DNA of 17,683 nt, taken from the NCBI GenBank assembly GCA_003159055.1, contig PMLH01000613.1, positions 1 to 17,683 of the forward strand, read 5' to 3'. Below the pieces are notes generated by a model. It saw nothing but the letters and a program-made list of their open reading frames with translations, did not search any database and was not told the origin of the DNA. Origin of the DNA: Myxococcales bacterium. Its GTDB lineage: Bacteria; Myxococcota; Polyangia; Fen-1088. The position numbers were made by a program, and so were the translations under genes. Shown in pieces: positions 14,385-17,683 of this stretch (the stretch's first letter is position 1; each line of letters starts with the position of its first letter).

Positions 14385-14665
14385 CTACCGATAGAAGGAG
14401 GGAGCGTGATGGGCGGAAACACAACCTTTTGGCATGTGACACGCATGTTCAGCGCGCTCGATTGCCTTGTCGATGAAGGGATAGCGGCGAAGGTCCTCGA
14501 TGCGGCGAAATTCGGCGGGATTGACCCGCGCTTCGCTGAACTTGTCGTCGAACAAACGCTTGTAATAGATCGACGCCGTCTTCCAGCGCGCCGAGGGCAT
14601 CTTGCGAAGGGACACTCGGCACATGGCCCACCCGGCACAAACTCGACACGGACCCGCTCGCTCAT
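14385..14665 (-). pseudogene. Phenylacetate-CoA-ligase-like (PaaK) N-terminal fragment, frameshifted
   Basis: The ATG at 14665 overlaps the mtaA-like stop as ATGA, so it was a translationally coupled third cistron. The ATG frame gives an unidentified ~30-residue Cys-rich start (MSERVRVEFVPGGPCAECP). In the adjacent frame, from about 14615, the sequence is a clear PaaK-type adenylate-forming enzyme N-terminus: ASIYYKRLFDDKFSEARVNP then AEFRRIEDLRRYPFIDKA, matching the S-x-x-Y(R/K)xxFD, P.x.. and LEDL..LPF pattern. It ends after about 80 residues with no ATP-binding motifs (SSGTTG is missing). A frameshift and a truncation are both needed to explain it. Confidence 0.55.
14395..14411 (+). promoter_or_regulatory. 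Strong ribosome site and ATG of a lost or unknown plus-strand gene
   Basis: AAGGAGG (14395-14401) stands seven bases before ATG 14409, an ideal initiation site downstream of promoter copy B. The frame stays open to 14681 but lies antisense to a recognisable PaaK-like fragment, and its product has no family resemblance after the first few residues. Probably the head of a gene whose body was replaced. Confidence 0.4.
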
Positions 14666-15684
14666 CGGCGTCCGGCCTTGACGGCGGCAGTCATGGCCGT
14701 GATGTTCGCCAAGTTGGTTGAGGTGGACAGCCCACACGCTGGCGCGACGATGTCGGTGCCGTCCTTGACCAGCTCCGACGCGCGCTCGGCGATCTTATGC
14801 GGCGGCCCCCATTCGAGCAAATAGGTGCTGAGGTTGCCCATCGTCGTGAGCGACGGCGAGACTGCCTTCAAATCCTTCAGATTGACCATTGCGTCGACGC
14901 TGATCGCTTCACAGTCAAGGCTGGGCAACATCTGCGTACCGCTGCCAAGCCTGCCACAGATGTGAATGATCACCGGCGTGGCCAGGGCGTGAATGGCGCC
15001 CGCCAGCCCATTGAGATATCGAATGGCGAAATCCCGAAACAAACCCGGGCCGAGGATCTCCACCGTGGCCGTGGGATCACCGATGGCAATCACGTCGGCC
15101 CCGGCCGCCACCAGCCTTCCCGCGTACGACGCAAGGACGTGGGTAATCTCCTCCAGCACGCGATGGGCCGACTTGCGCGACTTGTGCAGCCCTTTCAAGA
15201 AAGTCATCGGATCCACCATGGAGGCGGCGACGCTCACTGGCCCTTTCAGCGTCGCTACGATGGGCAAGTCCGGCCGCCGGCCACGAAGCAGATTCACGGC
15301 TTCGGTGACCACCGCCGAACGGCCGATCTTGTCTGCATCCAGGCGAACTCGCACGTCATCCAGCGATGCGAACGCCTCGTGCTGGATCTTTGGCTCGCAT
15401 TCCAGCGTTCCGTGTTCGGTGGCACCTCCGAACATCTCGGCCTCCACCGTCATGCAGAACGGAAGCCCAATGTTCTCGAAGCCCGTCGCCTCACTTGCCG
15501 CCTCGGCCAAAGCCGCCATCTTGGTCGCCGAGAAGTGCGCCTCGGGCAAGGTGTGGCCGGTCTTCTCCATCACCTCGACGATGGCTGCGTTCATCATTCC
15601 GCCCATACAGATTACCGGCGGCCGGTCCACGGCCTGCTTTCGCAAGGTGCCGAGCAAACGAAAGCGAGCCCCGATGGCGCTCAC
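14662..15684 (-). CDS. MtaA/CmuA-type cobamide methyltransferase (uroporphyrinogen decarboxylase fold)
   Basis: A 340-residue TIM-barrel protein of the URO-D family, MtaA/MtbA/CmuA branch, which moves a methyl group between a methylcobamide-carrying protein and a thiol or folate. The zinc-binding triad is intact and spaced as in MtbA: His241 and Cys243 in IIHICGRLG, and Cys317 in APACGLSTST. This separates it from heme HemE. Other conserved points are GLPFCMTVEAEMFG (73-86), ATLKGPVSVA (144-153) and IAIGDPTA (199-206). It starts at a GTG that overlaps the upstream stop as GTGA, and its stop overlaps the next ATG as ATGA, so it sat in a tight operon. No corrinoid protein gene survives nearby. 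Methyl donor and acceptor are unknown. Confidence 0.85.
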   Translation of the reverse strand: MSAIGARFRLLGTLRKQAVDRPPVICMGGMMNAAIVEVMEKTGHTLPEAHFSATKMAALAEAASEATGFENIGLPFCMTVEAEMFGGATEHGTLECEPKIQHEAFASLDDVRVRLDADKIGRSAVVTEAVNLLRGRRPDLPIVATLKGPVSVAASMVDPMTFLKGLHKSRKSAHRVLEEITHVLASYAGRLVAAGADVIAIGDPTATVEILGPGLFRDFAIRYLNGLAGAIHALATPVIIHICGRLGSGTQMLPSLDCEAISVDAMVNLKDLKAVSPSLTTMGNLSTYLLEWGPPHKIAERASELVKDGTDIVAPACGLSTSTNLANITAMTAAVKAGRR

Positions 15685-15869
15685 GCGTCCGCCTCACCTT
15701 CAACACGTGCCGGCCAGCCGATCTCTTCCACCGCCCGAATCATTGCGTCGCTTATCCCCGTGACCTCGACGGTCCTGCTGCCCGGCTGAGCAGACGGCGT
15801 CCGACGAGACTGCCGTGGTGTGTTCACCGCTGCAAGCGTCCGAGCGAGGACCACGGAGTTGAACAGCAA
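15681..15869 (-). pseudogene. C-terminal remnant of the gene coupled upstream of the mtaA-like gene
   Basis: A short frame whose last ~30 residues (VEVTGISDAMIRAVEEIGWP then ARVEGEADA) look like a genuine protein C-terminus: good amphipathic helix and acidic end. Its TGA overlaps the GTG of the mtaA-like gene, a translational-coupling arrangement. The frame opens only at a poor TTG near 15869, with unlike composition in its first 30 residues, so the gene was probably truncated. I do not recognise the family; a corrinoid-system component would fit the context but is not shown. Confidence 0.35.
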
Positions 15870-16032
15870 CAGTCAAACTGTCTCATGCACGCACTATCGC
15901 GGGATCCGGATCCCGATGTCAACTAGAAAAGACACGTGTCTTCTTAAGAACCATGGCCACGCTAAGGAGTCTCAGCAATTTTGCCTTGGACGCTGCAGGA
16001 CAACGTCCATCTATTGCGACCGCATCTCGTTT
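15870..16032. other. Gene-free AT-richer stretch with palindromes
   Basis: Lower GC than its neighbours and without a recognisable gene. It contains three perfect palindromes (15900-15950, listed separately). Downstream, around 16021-16061, there are repeated ATCTCGT-type words and small inverted repeats (CTCGTTTATGAG). It could be a regulatory region for the mtaA-like operon on the minus strand or an old insertion scar. Confidence 0.4.
15900..15950. promoter_or_regulatory. Cluster of three perfect palindromes
   Basis: CGGGATCCGGATCCCG (15900-15915, 16 bp), AAGACACGTGTCTT (15929-15942, 14 bp) and TTCTTAAGAA (15941-15950, 10 bp) lie within 51 bases, the last two overlapping by two bases. All three are exact. 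They are placed upstream of the mtaA-like operon on the minus strand. Possible roles: binding sites for dimeric regulators, recombinase or nicking sites. No function is established. Confidence 0.6.
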
Positions 16033-16215
16033 ATGAGACATCTATCTCGTGATCTCTTCCCTCGGGCGAGTGTTGTCGGAATCGATTCACCGCCATTCTT
16101 TGTCGAACGCGCAGCCCATCTCGCGAAGGGGATTGCCAACGTGGAATTCCGCGAGGGCGATGCCAAGCAACTGCATCTCGGCGCTCCTGGAACACCCGGC
16201 AACTTCGTGAAGTAG
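16033..16215 (+). pseudogene. Fragment of a class I SAM methyltransferase
   Basis: From ATG 16033 the frame reads RDLFPRASVVGIDSPPFFVE then RAAHLAKGIANVEFREGDAK QLHL: this is the strand after motif I, with the ribose-binding acidic residue (GID) and the following NVEFxxGD strand. Motif I (the glycine loop) before it and everything after motif II are missing. The tail APGTPGNFVK is unlike the family. It ends one base before the GTG of the lipoprotein gene. Not the same family part as the Tam-like fragment at 13866. Confidence 0.55.
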
Positions 16216-16216
16216 C

Positions 16217-17665
16217 GTGAGCGCACCGCAGCCCAAGACGTGTTTGACCTGCGCTCATGCCGGTGCGGCGGCGATGGCTGTGCTGGCCACCCTCTCCCTG
16301 GCATCCTGCGACGACGGACCTGCAGTGGAGGCGGGTCCGCAGACTATCGCGTTTCCCAGCGTAGAGCCGCCAGCGGTTGACCAGACTTCGGCCGTGGTAG
16401 CGGCGGTGGCCAGCTCCGGCCTGGCGGTGCGCTACAGCAGCCTGACGCCGACACGCTGCTCGGTGGATGGCATCACGGGCATCGTGACGGGCCTGCGGCC
16501 GGGAATCTGCACGGTGGCGGCTGACCAGGCTGGGAATGAGCACTTCGCTCCGGCGCCGCAGGCAACCCAAAATGTCGTCTTCGTGCTCACGCGCGAGGTC
16601 CTCGCGTTCTCCCAGATTCCATCACTCAACCTGTTCGACACAGCGACGGTTCAGGCCGTCGACACCTCGGGCACCGCCGTGAGCTACTCGAGCACGACCC
16701 CGCTCGTCTGCACAGTCGAGGGCGGAAGTGGGCTCGTCGTCGCGATTGCACCTGGCGACTGTACGGTGGTTGCCAGCACGGCGACGGAGCAGGTTCTTCA
16801 GACGATCCCGATCCGTCCCGCCTCGGCCGCGACGGTGCCGAGCTCTCCGACCGAGATCAGCGTAACCGCAGGCGACACGCCGGCCACCGCTATCATTCGT
16901 ATCGGCGGTACCGTGGCCGGCGGAACCCCTCTCACGGGATACACCGTCCTCTCAAATCCGGCAGGCATCGCCGCGAATGGACCGTCCTCGCCCATTGTCC
17001 TTAGCTGCCCTTCCACCTGCGCCGGCTTCGCCTTTTCCGTCCGCGCGACGAACGCCCTCGGCGAGGGCATGCCGTCTCCCTTCGTCGACCTGGTCACGAA
17101 CTACACCGTGGTCGCCACGTTTTACGAGCCGGACACGCAACCCAATGATTCCATCTTCGTCGGATCGTTCTCGCTAGACGCGACGACCGGCACGGTTGCG
17201 AACCTACGCGGCTCTCTCAGCGAATCCATGACTGGCGACTCGGCGTCCTACCCACACGACACCATGACCTGGCTGCAGCTCGACTACCAACTGTCGACCG
17301 TAGCGGCCACTCTCGATGGAGTCAGTGGTGTCCTGGTGACAACATTTCGACTGCCCACCACGAACACCCTATCGAGCTCTCCCAGCTTGGACGGAACGGA
17401 CGGCTTTAGCCCCAGCACGGGCGACGGCCTTTACTACGGATATCCCGGGCAGAACCCCGGCAACGCCTACGCCCGGATCTTCGTCAACCTCTCGGAGCCG
17501 AGAGCGATGCTAACGCAGAGTCAGATCGACAAGCTGGCGTATGCGGACTGCGCACCAGGAGGAATGATGGGGGCGACCTGTATGACTGGAACAGCACGTG
17601 CAGGATATGGGACCTCAGGAACCATGAGTGGCTATCCAGTCGCTCAGGCAATAGCCAGACAATGA
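16217..17665 (+). CDS. Secreted lipoprotein with Ig-like and fibronectin-III-like domains
   Basis: A 482-residue exported lipoprotein. The N-terminus has a hydrophobic stretch ending in the lipobox LASC (28-31), so Cys31 should be lipidated; Asp32 follows. Two similar Ig-like repeats come next (about 40-125 and 127-200): each has an (A/V)xYSSxTPxxC strand, a C(S/T)V strand and a GxCTVxA strand, so each has a Cys pair. A fibronectin-III-like segment covers about 205-297 (PSSPTEISVTAGD ... FSVRATNALGEG). The C-terminal ~180 residues (GSFSLDATTGTVANLRGSLS, GNAYARIFVNLSEP, LTQSQIDKLAYADC, GGMMGATCMTG, GTMSGYPV) form a compact domain recurring in other bacterial exported proteins; its function is unknown to me. 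A GTG start is used because it gives a full signal peptide; an internal ATG at 16274 would leave no n-region. Confidence 0.82.
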   Translation: MSAPQPKTCLTCAHAGAAAMAVLATLSLASCDDGPAVEAGPQTIAFPSVEPPAVDQTSAVVAAVASSGLAVRYSSLTPTRCSVDGITGIVTGLRPGICTVAADQAGNEHFAPAPQATQNVVFVLTREVLAFSQIPSLNLFDTATVQAVDTSGTAVSYSSTTPLVCTVEGGSGLVVAIAPGDCTVVASTATEQVLQTIPIRPASAATVPSSPTEISVTAGDTPATAIIRIGGTVAGGTPLTGYTVLSNPAGIAANGPSSPIVLSCPSTCAGFAFSVRATNALGEGMPSPFVDLVTNYTVVATFYEPDTQPNDSIFVGSFSLDATTGTVANLRGSLSESMTGDSASYPHDTMTWLQLDYQLSTVAATLDGVSGVLVTTFRLPTTNTLSSSPSLDGTDGFSPSTGDGLYYGYPGQNPGNAYARIFVNLSEPRAMLTQSQIDKLAYADCAPGGMMGATCMTGTARAGYGTSGTMSGYPVAQAIARQ

Positions 17666-17676
17666 ACCGATGAACC

Positions 17677-17683
17677 AAGGAGA
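17677..17683 (+). promoter_or_regulatory. Possible ribosome site for the next gene
   Basis: AAGGAGA at the very end of the window, 11 bases after the lipoprotein stop, suggests a following gene on the same strand, probably in one transcript. Its start lies beyond the window. Confidence 0.35.

Noticed and set aside
13729..15866. The shared word AGTTGAACAGC near 13730 and 15857
   Set aside because: A single 11-base match is expected many times by chance in a window of this length; the flanks differ.

Overview
This is a high-GC bacterial window with Gram-negative features: an outer-membrane beta-barrel remnant and a lipoprotein with a clear lipobox. The gene content (sensory-type lipoprotein, many small transferases, long leaders) would fit a large-genome Myxococcota-like bacterium, but nothing here fixes the taxon and no 16S or other marker is present. 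No CRISPR array, rRNA, tRNA or intact transposase was seen.

Layout from left to right. Positions 2-169 hold the end of a one-domain CoaC-like flavoprotein decarboxylase, followed by a SAM methyltransferase (557-1327) and, on the minus strand, folD (1365-2225). Next come an AAA ATPase with a DUF4143/nuclease-like C-terminus (2599-3762), a broken histidine-phosphatase/HAD hybrid, two divergent GNAT acetyltransferases, and a MocR-type regulator (5630-7150) divergent from an OsmC-family gene (7330-7710). A minus-strand operon then runs from an aroB-like sugar-phosphate cyclase (10613-9450) to a HAD hydrolase (9424-8672) and a second, frameshifted HAD (8670 downward). It ends in a Cof-phosphatase/MFS fusion remnant. 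On the plus strand an MFS transporter (11339-12604) is followed by a purN fragment. A SagB-type flavin dehydrogenase (13633-12869), a Tam-like methyltransferase fragment, an MtaA-like cobamide methyltransferase (15684-14662) flanked by two broken coupled partners, another methyltransferase fragment and a complete Ig-like/FN3 lipoprotein (16217-17665) complete the window.

The main impression is of mosaicism. About a dozen complete genes of ordinary families alternate with at least eight truncated or frameshifted gene pieces. Several pieces are joined in the middle of conserved motifs (histidine phosphatase to HAD, Cof to MFS). This looks like a hotspot of insertion, deletion and gene loss rather than one intact pathway. 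One-carbon themes recur (FolD, PurN piece, MtaA, three SAM methyltransferase genes or pieces), but a common pathway is only a guess.

Items most worth a second look: a diverged 48-bp repeat at 5490 and 8429; a shared promoter-plus-operator-like module at 11192 and 14281; a tight cluster of three perfect palindromes at 15900-15950; the CoaC-like protein with Ser in place of the catalytic Cys; and the aroB-like/HAD/HAD operon with an altered active-site His.
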